NCBI RefSeq assembly: GCF_023716465.1
Contig: NZ_CP092415.1
Span: 2,705,501 to 2,769,500, forward strand
Reading direction: 5' to 3'
Length of the DNA stretch: 64,000 nucleotides
DNA from: Flagellimonas marinaquae
Lineage (GTDB): Bacteria > Bacteroidota > Bacteroidia > Flavobacteriales > Flavobacteriaceae
The notes under the pieces are model-generated. The model saw only the letters and a list, made by a program, of their open reading frames with translations, was not told the DNA's origin and made no database searches. The position numbers and the translations under genes were made by a program. Below, one piece after another: positions 35,701-43,386 of the stretch. Position 1 is the stretch's first letter. Every line of letters starts with the position of its first letter.

Positions 35701-36114
35701 GGCGGTCAACTTTATAACCAAACATTGGTGGACAAAGTGGAAAATGTGGACATGAACTATAATGTGGATGAACGAGTGCTTACCGGAAGATGGCGCTACC
35801 CGGGTCAGCACGCACTTTACAAAAGGTTGGGAACTTATAGTGTAGATCCAGACGGGGACAATGTATTTGTTAGTCTTCAGGAAAAAACAAGGCCGACCTC
35901 ACGTTTTGTGCAAGATAGGAACGAATTGGATATCGCAGCCATTAATGTGTATTACGAGTTTAAGCCACGTTTAACCAAAGCCATGGGGTTGGATAGGTTA
36001 CGTTTAAGTTTTAACATGAACGATGTAGCCAAGTTCTCATCAATAGAAATAGAGAGGGGAACACAATACCCGTTCTCCCGATCTATGACATTCTCTTTAA
36101 TGGCCAACCTATAA
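32710..36114 (+). CDS. SusC-type TonB-dependent receptor with STN signalling domain
   Basis: This is a 1134-residue outer-membrane receptor. A long signal region (about 1-40) precedes an STN domain (about 50-112, LDLENVSVSFLIDKIESSTRY and LQQVFDGTTTGFKVIG). It is followed by a carboxypeptidase-regulatory-like domain (about 135-215), a TonB-box-like LSEVVVTGF, and a plug with NPNNLPDLQIRG and ALYGSRAANGVVVIETK, then the barrel. The STN domain is the part that contacts FecR, so this receptor both imports and signals. Its cargo is not evident; the M16 peptidase and ABC genes downstream suggest a peptide. Confidence 0.92.
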   Translation: MKKLLRNKGLSLTYVLNQSIKNKLSLLILFITFSSFQAKVSPQQLITLDLENVSVSFLIDKIESSTRYRFAYKTTDVDLNRTLSIKATNQEMSKVLQQVFDGTTTGFKVIGDQVLLSSKGALKTKFDLNEDQSVVTGMVIDEFGNPFIGVYVVIKGTNSGVMTDFDGRYTISVNPSDTLLFSHVGYKTVAIEVGIQSTIDVQMEESLAELSEVVVTGFFERKEESYTGATVTVTSEDLRKVGSQNVFQAIQNIDPSISLMDNFDLGSNPNNLPDLQIRGTSTFPGSTADDNLKGNYLRNPNQPLFILNGFEASAERVFDLDFNRVERITILKDAASKALYGSRAANGVVVIETKQLSGEDALVTYTANLDVELPDLTSYNLTNSFQKLEAELIDGLYTPSLANPDRLVELQQLYQSRLKLANEGLNTDWMAKPLQNGIGHRHSLGVELGNKDLRLQANLNYRKSVGVMKGSSRENIGGNLTAFYRVKNLNFKNSTTINNNVGEESPYGTFNEYAIMNPYWRAKNPDGSIPYYAEIGPNGERYTNPLYNSLLDSKNTSTYLNFVNNFYLEWNILPALKTIARVGIDLKKSKADEFYPSEHTRFENYALIDKNRKGSYQVNNGQSSYLYGDLNLQYSKSFRKHLLFGNAGFNVSEREFEEVIHLAEGFPSSRMDDIVFARSYALDSRPTGISGVSRDVGFLFVGSYIYDNRFLSDFTFRTSASSQFGDDKRWSNFWSVGLGWNLHNEKFFAKAPFEQFRIRASVGSTGNQNFNSNESVVTYGYYLDSRYQDNVGSYALNMGNPGLQWETKFDFNNGFDIKIGGLTLRYDYYESYTENLITDITLPYYSGFSSVKDNLGKVKNSGIEANISYLLWSRGRNYFSINGGITTNENKIIELSDALQSFNDAQDKIAADRGNNRPVNRYESGMSMNAIWAVPSLGIDPSTGQEIYVKQDGSTTYEWDADDLVVVGNSNPKYRGIFGFSGEYEGFGISVTARYLGGGQLYNQTLVDKVENVDMNYNVDERVLTGRWRYPGQHALYKRLGTYSVDPDGDNVFVSLQEKTRPTSRFVQDRNELDIAAINVYYEFKPRLTKAMGLDRLRLSFNMNDVAKFSSIEIERGTQYPFSRSMTFSLMANL

Positions 36115-36124
36115 TATTATAATT

Positions 36125-37594
36125 ATGAAAGCATTTATTCAAAAAATACTAATGACCTTGCTGGTAGGTATGCTTGTTATTGCCTGTAGCGATGACTGGT
36201 TGGACGAAACCTCCAATGCAAAGATTACGGCAGATCAGCAATTTAGTGACGAGGACGGTTTTAAAGATGCATTAATGGGCGTCTATTTAGGAATGACATC
36301 TCCCAAGCTTTACGCTAAGGATATGACCTGGAACCTGGTGGATTTATTGGCACAACAATACGCCACATTGCCATCTTTGGCTTTATATGATGAGGTTCAA
36401 CAGTTTAACTATAGAGGGCCACAGGCAACCGATCAAGTCGATGCACTTTGGATCAGATCCTATAATATTTTGGCCAATATTAACTTGGCTTTGGAGTATA
36501 TCGACGATAACCAAGAGGTACTGAACCCTATTAACTATGCAATAATCAAAGGAGAATTGCTTGGACTTAGAGTGTTTGTCCACCTAGATCTTATGCGTTT
36601 GTATGGATATGGAAACTTGGAAGAACGTCAAAACCTAATGGGAGAATATACCATACCCTATGTGGTAAATTTTGATAAGGATTTGGTAGCACCGATGACC
36701 TATGCCCAAACTTTCGACCGTATGCAGGAAGATATAGATATGGCCTTGGAACTACTAAAGGAAGATCCTATTTATCAAGACGAAAATCGTCCGGCGGATT
36801 ATTATTTGGAAGTTAATAGAACCGGGTTTTACGAAAATCGCGAGCAGCGCATGAATTATTATGCGGTAAAAGCATTGGAAGCAAGAAAACTACTCTGGGA
36901 GGGCAATACCAGTGATGCTGCAGTGGCGGCGGAAGCAGTGATCGCCAATTCGGGGGCAACGCTTATACAATCGGACTCTTATCCTATTGCGGGCGATCCA
37001 ATTCTTTATCAGGAAGTACTGTTCTGTTTGGACATCAATGGCTTTGCCGATATTGTAAACCCTATTTTAACTGCAAGTGATGATGGAACCAATTACGACG
37101 CAATTTACCTTACCACGCAAATGGCTGATAGCATTTTTGAGACCGATCAGGTAAATATAGGTCTTGCCGATGTTCGATTCAATACATTGCTTAAATCCGA
37201 AACAAGGGGTCTGGTCAGCACAAAGTTGATTCAGTCTGGCACTAATAACCCAAACCAGATGCCTTTGATCAAGTTGCCCGAGATGTACTATATCGCGGCA
37301 GAACATTACTGGGCTTCAGAGAATTTGGAACAAGCAATAACCTATTTGAATACCGTTAGGAGCAGTAGAGGGATTTTAGATTCCATACCATTGGATTCCG
37401 ACTCCGAAACCGTGTGGGAAGAACTAAGAAAAGAGTATCGTAAAGAATTTATAAGCGAGGGACAACTCTTTTATTTCTACAAACGTACAGGAGAGACCGA
37501 GATTCCTTTTCTGTCCGAGACGGTAGAGCTAAATGATGAAATTTATGTGCTTCCCTATCCGGATAGCGAAGCGCAGTTCGTTGGACAAAACTAA
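36125..37594 (+). CDS. SusD/RagB-type substrate-binding lipoprotein
   Basis: The 489-residue protein has a lipobox VIAC (Cys21) and SusD-like features: ANINLALEYIDDNQ, LRVFVHLDLMRLYGYG (the typical LRA-F-DL-R-YG element), LIKLPEMYYIAAEHYWAS and LRKEYRKEFISEGQLFYFYKR near the C-terminus. It lies 10 bp after the STN-SusC gene and forms the lid of that transporter. It has few aromatic-rich sugar-binding segments, which together with the M16 gene downstream is compatible with a peptide ligand, although sequence alone does not decide this. Confidence 0.9.
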   Translation: MKAFIQKILMTLLVGMLVIACSDDWLDETSNAKITADQQFSDEDGFKDALMGVYLGMTSPKLYAKDMTWNLVDLLAQQYATLPSLALYDEVQQFNYRGPQATDQVDALWIRSYNILANINLALEYIDDNQEVLNPINYAIIKGELLGLRVFVHLDLMRLYGYGNLEERQNLMGEYTIPYVVNFDKDLVAPMTYAQTFDRMQEDIDMALELLKEDPIYQDENRPADYYLEVNRTGFYENREQRMNYYAVKALEARKLLWEGNTSDAAVAAEAVIANSGATLIQSDSYPIAGDPILYQEVLFCLDINGFADIVNPILTASDDGTNYDAIYLTTQMADSIFETDQVNIGLADVRFNTLLKSETRGLVSTKLIQSGTNNPNQMPLIKLPEMYYIAAEHYWASENLEQAITYLNTVRSSRGILDSIPLDSDSETVWEELRKEYRKEFISEGQLFYFYKRTGETEIPFLSETVELNDEIYVLPYPDSEAQFVGQN

Positions 37595-37614
37595 ACTTTG
37601 AAATCATTTTAAAA

Positions 37615-38328
37615 ATGAAAAAATACATATTAAATATAATGATCCTGCTGGGAGCAGTGCTCATTATCAGTTCTTGTGACAAAGACGAAATAGGAGAGTT
37701 TGAGAATGATCTGAGTGGAATCAACTTCCTTCAAGAAGTTTCTAGCTATTCCTTTTTGGAAAATCCTTCCAACGAGTTTATTACCGAAATTCCAACCCGT
37801 ATCATAGGTGATACATTGAGCAACGAACGCTTTTTTAGGGTAAAGGTTGTTCAGGATTCGCTGACTACGGCCAGCTCTAACCTATTCGAGATTCAGCAAG
37901 GTGTTGTGGATCCCGGTGAATTTGAGGGCCGTTTGTATTTAAAAGTATTCAATGCCAAACAACTGGATACAACGGAAGTCTCGGTCCATTTACAGATAAC
38001 GGATTCCGAAGACTTTACAAAAGGAAATGTAGAAAGCATAGATCATGTCTTTACATGGACCAATAAAGTAATAGTTCCGGATTGGAGATATTACCGATTC
38101 TTCTTTTGTAGATACCCGAGTACAGCGGCCTATCGAGCCTTTGTGGCATCCACGGGCATGACCAGCTTTACAATTGATGATTATAGGGCTCTTGGACCAA
38201 CAGGGGCCAAGGTAAAAGGCGTTCAATTTGGAGATTATATACGAAAGTACAATGAGGAAAATCCAGACGCTCCATTGTTGCACGATGATGGACCTAATGT
38301 TGGACAACCCATAGTTCCGATAAATTGA
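37615..38328 (+). CDS. DUF4843-family surface lipoprotein
   Basis: The 237-residue protein has a lipobox IISSC (Cys19) and the DUF4843 pattern: ISGINFLQEV-like opening strand, FFRVKVVQDS, a central Val/Leu-rich strand pair (SVHLQITDSEDFTKGNVES) and a C-terminal region with PDWRYYRFFFCRYPSTAAYR and GVQFGDYIRKYNEE. DUF4843 lipoproteins typically follow susD in PULs that also encode a PKD-like lipoprotein, as here, and are thought to bind ligand at the surface. It starts 20 bp after susD. Confidence 0.82.
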   Translation: MKKYILNIMILLGAVLIISSCDKDEIGEFENDLSGINFLQEVSSYSFLENPSNEFITEIPTRIIGDTLSNERFFRVKVVQDSLTTASSNLFEIQQGVVDPGEFEGRLYLKVFNAKQLDTTEVSVHLQITDSEDFTKGNVESIDHVFTWTNKVIVPDWRYYRFFFCRYPSTAAYRAFVASTGMTSFTIDDYRALGPTGAKVKGVQFGDYIRKYNEENPDAPLLHDDGPNVGQPIVPIN

Positions 38329-38384
38329 TCGCTCACGGAACTTTTTCATTGAAAAGTGCAGAGAATAACCTTAAAAATTTAAAA

Positions 38385-39920
38385 ATGAAAAAACTATTAT
38401 ATATAACCCTAATTGCTTTTGGAATAGGGCTATTTGCATCCTCCTGCTACGATGACGACAGTACATTGGATGTAAATGCAATTCCGGATATTACTCTGGA
38501 TACCACCGGAGTGGCAACACTTACCGTATATCAATTTGAGAACTTGAAAGTTATTCCCGAATTGGATCATCAAGGGCTTTCGGAGAGTGAACTCGAATAC
38601 GAATGGAAAATCAATTTGGAGCCGAACGACACTATATACGAAGTGGTCGGTAACGAAAGAGATCTTGATTTTTTAGTTGAATTTAAACCCAACCTTTCAG
38701 GAAACTTCCATCAACTCGTGTACACTGTTACGAATACCCGTACAAATTTGGACCACATTTTTGCATGGCCGGTAAAAGTGTTGAACAATATTGGTGAAGG
38801 TTTGGTGGTGGCCCATACAGAAGATGGAGCAACTACGGACATTAGTCATATCATGTCGCCATCCGTTACGCCAGATTACGAAGATGTAAGTGTTAAGCAC
38901 AATGTTTATTCTGCGATCAACGGGAGTACAATTCCGGGTATCACAAAACAAATGCGCTATACCAAATTAGGGCGGGACGATGTTATGTTCGGTATTACCG
39001 AAACAAGTATTTATACCATTAATACTTTGGATTACACTATTGGAGGTAGCAATGGTGACCTGTTTTATGCAGAAAGAAGCAATTACGAGCCACAGGCCCT
39101 GGGGGGAGTCAACCAAGGTGATCTCTACTTGGCCAATGGAACAATAACATCTACTTATTTGGGGGCTTCAACAAAAATAGGACTACCTTTTGACTCTGAT
39201 TTTACCGCTCCCGATATTATTGCGGCCAATGGAGTGAGCAACCCAATAGTGGTAATTAGTTTTTACGATGAGGTAAACGGTCAGTTTGTATATCAGCCAT
39301 CCGTTACGCCTTTTGGCGACAACACTATGTATGCTACCCCAAATAGTCCATCCGGGGCATTTGACCCCACTACTCAACCTGGTTATGTAAATTTAGCAGC
39401 GGGAGTGAGTACCACTGGAGAGTTTATGCATCTATTAAAGAACAATGGAACAGGGGAAGTTGCACTGTTCACGTTTGATGAAGGTGTGAGCGGGTTTCCA
39501 ACACCAGAAGCCCCCAAGCCAATTGCTAAATTCGATTTGACCGGTGCACCCGGAATAGACGAGGCGGAAAACTTTGCTTTCTTGGATGATCAAAAAGTAA
39601 TGTATTATGCTACGTCAACAAAGGTATATGCTGTACTTTATGGAACAGCTACCCCTACCATCGAGGAGAGATACACGGTTCCATCCGGAGAAACTATAAC
39701 CACTCTTCAAGTGTATAGGCAAGCAGACTACCCGGTAAGGTTTTCAGGAGAATATATGCCACTGAACAACAAGGCATTGATCATGTCCACATTTGACGAT
39801 ACAACTGGGCGTGTGTACCTGCTTCCTTATATAAACACGGGAATAGGAAATATAGATACGCCAAATATTGAAATATTCAGCGGTTTTGGTAAAATTACGG
39901 CGATAGCCACCCAATTATAA
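38385..39920 (+). CDS. PKD-like family lipoprotein
   Basis: The ATG at 38385 gives a signal helix ending in LFASSC; the longer frame from 38325 is not needed. The 511-residue protein has an N-terminal Ig/PKD-like region (about 45-145, YQFENLKVIPELDHQGLSES and EYEWKINLEPND) followed by a larger strand-rich domain that looks like a beta-propeller (GEGLVVAHTEDG, GDLYLANGTITSTYLG, FAFLDDQKVMYYATS). Such proteins regularly accompany SusCD-DUF4843 sets as extra surface binding proteins. A hairpin follows 12 nt after the stop, before the ABC genes. Confidence 0.8.
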   Translation: MKKLLYITLIAFGIGLFASSCYDDDSTLDVNAIPDITLDTTGVATLTVYQFENLKVIPELDHQGLSESELEYEWKINLEPNDTIYEVVGNERDLDFLVEFKPNLSGNFHQLVYTVTNTRTNLDHIFAWPVKVLNNIGEGLVVAHTEDGATTDISHIMSPSVTPDYEDVSVKHNVYSAINGSTIPGITKQMRYTKLGRDDVMFGITETSIYTINTLDYTIGGSNGDLFYAERSNYEPQALGGVNQGDLYLANGTITSTYLGASTKIGLPFDSDFTAPDIIAANGVSNPIVVISFYDEVNGQFVYQPSVTPFGDNTMYATPNSPSGAFDPTTQPGYVNLAAGVSTTGEFMHLLKNNGTGEVALFTFDEGVSGFPTPEAPKPIAKFDLTGAPGIDEAENFAFLDDQKVMYYATSTKVYAVLYGTATPTIEERYTVPSGETITTLQVYRQADYPVRFSGEYMPLNNKALIMSTFDDTTGRVYLLPYINTGIGNIDTPNIEIFSGFGKITAIATQL

Positions 39921-39932
39921 GAAAGCTGGAAT

Positions 39933-39978
39933 ATCCCCTGCCCATTTTTTGAATTAGTTATCCCTCAGGGCAGGGGAT
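39933..39978 (+). terminator. Hairpin between the SusCD set and the ABC/M16 genes
   Basis: ATCCCCTGCCC (39933-39943) and GGGCAGGGGAT (39968-39978) form a perfect 11-bp GC-rich stem with a 24-nt loop, followed by TGCTTTT rather than a pure T-run. It lies 46 nt before the first ABC permease gene. It could be a partial terminator that lowers expression of the downstream genes relative to the lipoproteins, or a 3' stabiliser. Confidence 0.6.
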
Positions 39979-40024
39979 TGCTTTTAAATTACCCTTTAAA
40001 GTTCTCAACAAAGTTTTACTGTTA

Positions 40025-42400
40025 ATGAAGAAAATAATCAAAATAGCTAAGCTAGAGCTTGGCCTACTCTTTTATTCCCCTATTGCGTGGCTTACCCTGA
40101 TCATTTTTATGGTACAATGTGGCCTTACATTTACCAATTTGATAGATGCCAAGGAAACCTCTCAGCAATTGGGAACAAATCTTAAAGACCTAACTGTGGG
40201 CGTATTTGGCGGACATAATGGTTTTTTCTCGGCAATACAGAACAAATTGTACTTATACATACCATTGTTAACAATGGGGCTGTTGAGCCGTGAGTTGAGC
40301 TCGGGCTCCATTAAACTATTGTTTTCTTCCCCGGTTACAAGTAAGCAAATCGTTTTGGGCAAATTTCTTTCCATGATGTGCTATGGTCTTTTACTGGTGG
40401 CCGTATTGTTGCTTATGGTTCTGGTAGCTTCCTTTAGTATAGAAGAAATGGATTTTAAATTTCTTTCCGGAGGTATTCTAGGACTTTACATTCTTATATG
40501 TGCCTATGCATCCATAGGGCTTTTTATGAGCAGTGTTACCCCTTATCAAGTTGTAGCTGCAATCGGAACACTCGCAATTTTGGCTGTATTGAATTTTGTT
40601 GGTACAATAGGCCAGAGCATAGATGTGGTCAGGGACATTACCTATTGGTTGTCCATATCGGGACGTGCGGATAACTTTATAAATGGTCTTATAAGCAGTA
40701 AGGATTTTATATACTTTCTTTTAGTGATTTTCTTGTTTTTGACCCTTACCGTTATGCGATTGAACAAAGGACGAAAAACCACCAGTTCTACAACGGTGAC
40801 ACTAAAGTATATTGGATTGGTCATAGGGGTGGTTACCCTAGGGTATGTTAGTTCGCTTCCTTCCGTAGATGCCTATTACGATACCACTCGCTTCAAAAAA
40901 ATGACTCTAACGGATAAGAGCAAAGAGATAATTGGCCAATTGGATGGAGACCTCAAAATAACCACTTACGTCAACATAATTAACAGTTTTGCCCATTTGG
41001 GCTCACCAAAATTCAGGATTTTCGATAAAAGTAAGTTTGATCAATATACACGCTTCCTTCCAAATTTAAGTATGGATTATGTAATGTATTATGATTCTAC
41101 CTTTACAAAACGGGACTTTCAGTATAAATCACTCGAAGAAATGGCAAGTAGGTCGGCCACTGCTTACGGTATTGATTTCGAAAAGGTTCTAAGACCGGAA
41201 GAAATTAGAGAGAAAATAGACCTGTCATCAGAGCGGAACACCTTTGTGCGAAAGGTAAATTATAAAGATCGTTCAACCAGTCTTAGAATGTTCTTTGATA
41301 TGATAACCTACCCAGGTGAAGCAGAGATATCGGCGGCCATTAAAAGACTTTTGGTCTCACCTCCGGTCATTGGTGTTCTAACCGGAAACGGGGAACGCAG
41401 TATGATCAAGTCCGGGGACAACGACTATGAGGATTTGACCAATAATAAAACCTTCAGAAATTCATTGATCAATCAGGGATTTGATGTTGTCGAAATTGAG
41501 AATGCCCCGGATATCACAATACCGGATACTCTTGCAGCTTTGGTCATTGCCGACCCTATAGAGCCTTACTCGATTGAACAACAAACAAAACTTCAAGATT
41601 ATATCAAAAATGGAGGCAACTTATTGATTGCCGGAGAACCAAAAAAAGCCCACCTACTACAGCCCATTTTGGATGTGTTGGGCGTTGAGTTCGAAACAGC
41701 GCGATTGGCACAGCAATCTGAAGACCTGGAAATGCACGTGCTTAAATCAACGTTGAGTACAGAAGCGGAACAAATAGGAATTCGATTAACAAGGGACACA
41801 ATAATAGCCCATTCGGGAGCAATGGGAATACACACTAAGGAGAAGTCGGATTTTAACACCTTTCCATTGACCATTGCCAAGGCCCAAAAAATAATATCAG
41901 GGGATAACCAAACCTTAAAATTGAGCAATGCAATAACATTTAAGTTAGATCTAGATGTGGCAAACGACGTTGAAAATTTAGGTGATACTTCTCGTACAAA
42001 AGCCAAAATCATAAAATCAATCGGCATTAGTTTACCAGACCATACTTTCGACCTGTCCGATGGGCAAGAGGAGGAAGTTACGGTATCAATGGCACTTAGT
42101 CGTGAGATTAAAGGAAAAGAGCAAAAAATCATCGTATCTGGCGATGCTGATTTTTTGAGCAATGCAGAATTTAGCCGATTTAATTTACGGACTGGCAACT
42201 TTAGTTTGGGCACACAAATTTTTAAATGGTTTGCCAATGGTGAATTTCCTGTGGATATAACACGCCCGGAAGCCATCGACAACACAATTACAGTAGACCA
42301 AAAAGACCTTTCTTGGATCAAGATAATCCTTATGGGGGTTTTACCATTATTGGTTGCCGTATCCGGAGCCACTATTTTGATGAAAAGGAAAAGAAAATAA
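40025..42400 (+). CDS. GldF-GldG-type fusion ABC transporter membrane protein, copy 1
   Basis: This 791-residue fusion has an N-terminal ABC-2 permease (about 1-245) with six hydrophobic segments and the GldF-like stretch LLSRELSSGSIKLLFSSPVT. A further helix precedes an extracytoplasmic GldG-like auxiliary domain (about 290-760) with YVSSLPSVDAYYDTTRF, VIGVLTGNGERSM, LQDYIKNGGNLLIAGEP and VSGDADFLSNAEF. A C-terminal helix (about 768-787) ends in a basic tail. GldA-GldF-GldG form an ABC complex needed for flavobacterial gliding, but gldF and gldG are normally separate genes and are not normally in a PUL. This copy is paralogous to the gene at 43387. Confidence 0.82.
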   Translation: MKKIIKIAKLELGLLFYSPIAWLTLIIFMVQCGLTFTNLIDAKETSQQLGTNLKDLTVGVFGGHNGFFSAIQNKLYLYIPLLTMGLLSRELSSGSIKLLFSSPVTSKQIVLGKFLSMMCYGLLLVAVLLLMVLVASFSIEEMDFKFLSGGILGLYILICAYASIGLFMSSVTPYQVVAAIGTLAILAVLNFVGTIGQSIDVVRDITYWLSISGRADNFINGLISSKDFIYFLLVIFLFLTLTVMRLNKGRKTTSSTTVTLKYIGLVIGVVTLGYVSSLPSVDAYYDTTRFKKMTLTDKSKEIIGQLDGDLKITTYVNIINSFAHLGSPKFRIFDKSKFDQYTRFLPNLSMDYVMYYDSTFTKRDFQYKSLEEMASRSATAYGIDFEKVLRPEEIREKIDLSSERNTFVRKVNYKDRSTSLRMFFDMITYPGEAEISAAIKRLLVSPPVIGVLTGNGERSMIKSGDNDYEDLTNNKTFRNSLINQGFDVVEIENAPDITIPDTLAALVIADPIEPYSIEQQTKLQDYIKNGGNLLIAGEPKKAHLLQPILDVLGVEFETARLAQQSEDLEMHVLKSTLSTEAEQIGIRLTRDTIIAHSGAMGIHTKEKSDFNTFPLTIAKAQKIISGDNQTLKLSNAITFKLDLDVANDVENLGDTSRTKAKIIKSIGISLPDHTFDLSDGQEEEVTVSMALSREIKGKEQKIIVSGDADFLSNAEFSRFNLRTGNFSLGTQIFKWFANGEFPVDITRPEAIDNTITVDQKDLSWIKIILMGVLPLLVAVSGATILMKRKRK

Positions 42401-42420
42401 CAACGATAATAAAAGATTAA

Positions 42421-43353
42421 ATGAAAATAAGTATAGCCAAGGTTAAAAATTTATCGCACCGTTACAGCAGGGATTGGGCGATAAGAGATATTAATTTTGA
42501 GGTTTTCAACAAAGGTATCATGGGATTGTTGGGGTCCAATGGAGCAGGTAAATCGACCACAATGAACATATTGTGCGGCGTAATCAATCAAACAGAGGGC
42601 GAAGTTTATATAGATGGTATCAATATGAGGGAGCAGCCGGTAGAAGCCAAAAAATTGATAGGGTTTTTACCTCAAAAAGCGCCACTTCATACGGAATTGA
42701 CCGTTGATGAGTATTTGATCCATTGTGCACATTTACGATCTATACCTTCAAAGCAGATTCCAGAAGCATTGGAGATCGCTAAAGCAAAGTGCGGCATATC
42801 ACATTTTAGCAAGCGGGTGTTAAAAAACCTTTCTGGGGGATACCAGCAAAGAGTAGGATTGGCGCAGGCAATTATACACAACCCTAAATTGGTGGTCTTG
42901 GACGAACCCACCAATGGATTAGACCCAAATCAGATTTTGGAAGTGCGAAAGCTGATCAAAGAAATTGCCGAAGACCGTGCAGTAATACTATCAACGCATA
43001 TCCTGTCCGAGGTTCAGGCCACATGCGACAATATCGTGATGGTAGAGAACGGTCGTATAGTATTTGCGGATACGCTTTATGCCTTTAATAATTATATAGA
43101 GCCCAATACCTTGATCATGGAACTGAAAGAACTTCCTGCAGAACAAGACCTATTAAAGGTCGAAGGTGTGGCCGGTGTTTCTTTTATCGATGGTTCCAGG
43201 GTAAGGATTACTTTCCAAGGTAAAGGCAATATTACAGAAAGATTGATCAAACATAGTGTGGAAATGGGCTGGTCCTTAACCGAAATCTATTTCGAGAAAA
43301 CATCCTTGGATGGTGTGTTTGCACAGCTTTCCGGTAAGGCTCCAAAAAATTAA
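42421..43353 (+). CDS. ABC transporter ATP-binding protein (GldA-like)
   Basis: The 310-residue ATPase has Walker A GSNGAGKST (38-46), a Q-loop (FLPQKAPLHTELTV), the signature LSGGYQQRVGLAQ, Walker B LVVLDEPTNGLDP and the H-loop STHILSE, so it should hydrolyse ATP. The C-terminal 80 residues form the extra domain common to GldA/NatA-type exporters. It lies between two GldF-GldG-type fusion genes, 20 bp after the first and 33 bp before the second, and presumably powers a heterodimer of the two. Confidence 0.92.
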   Translation: MKISIAKVKNLSHRYSRDWAIRDINFEVFNKGIMGLLGSNGAGKSTTMNILCGVINQTEGEVYIDGINMREQPVEAKKLIGFLPQKAPLHTELTVDEYLIHCAHLRSIPSKQIPEALEIAKAKCGISHFSKRVLKNLSGGYQQRVGLAQAIIHNPKLVVLDEPTNGLDPNQILEVRKLIKEIAEDRAVILSTHILSEVQATCDNIVMVENGRIVFADTLYAFNNYIEPNTLIMELKELPAEQDLLKVEGVAGVSFIDGSRVRITFQGKGNITERLIKHSVEMGWSLTEIYFEKTSLDGVFAQLSGKAPKN

Positions 43354-43386
43354 AAAGGCGATACTTCAATTATTTGAACCCCATAG

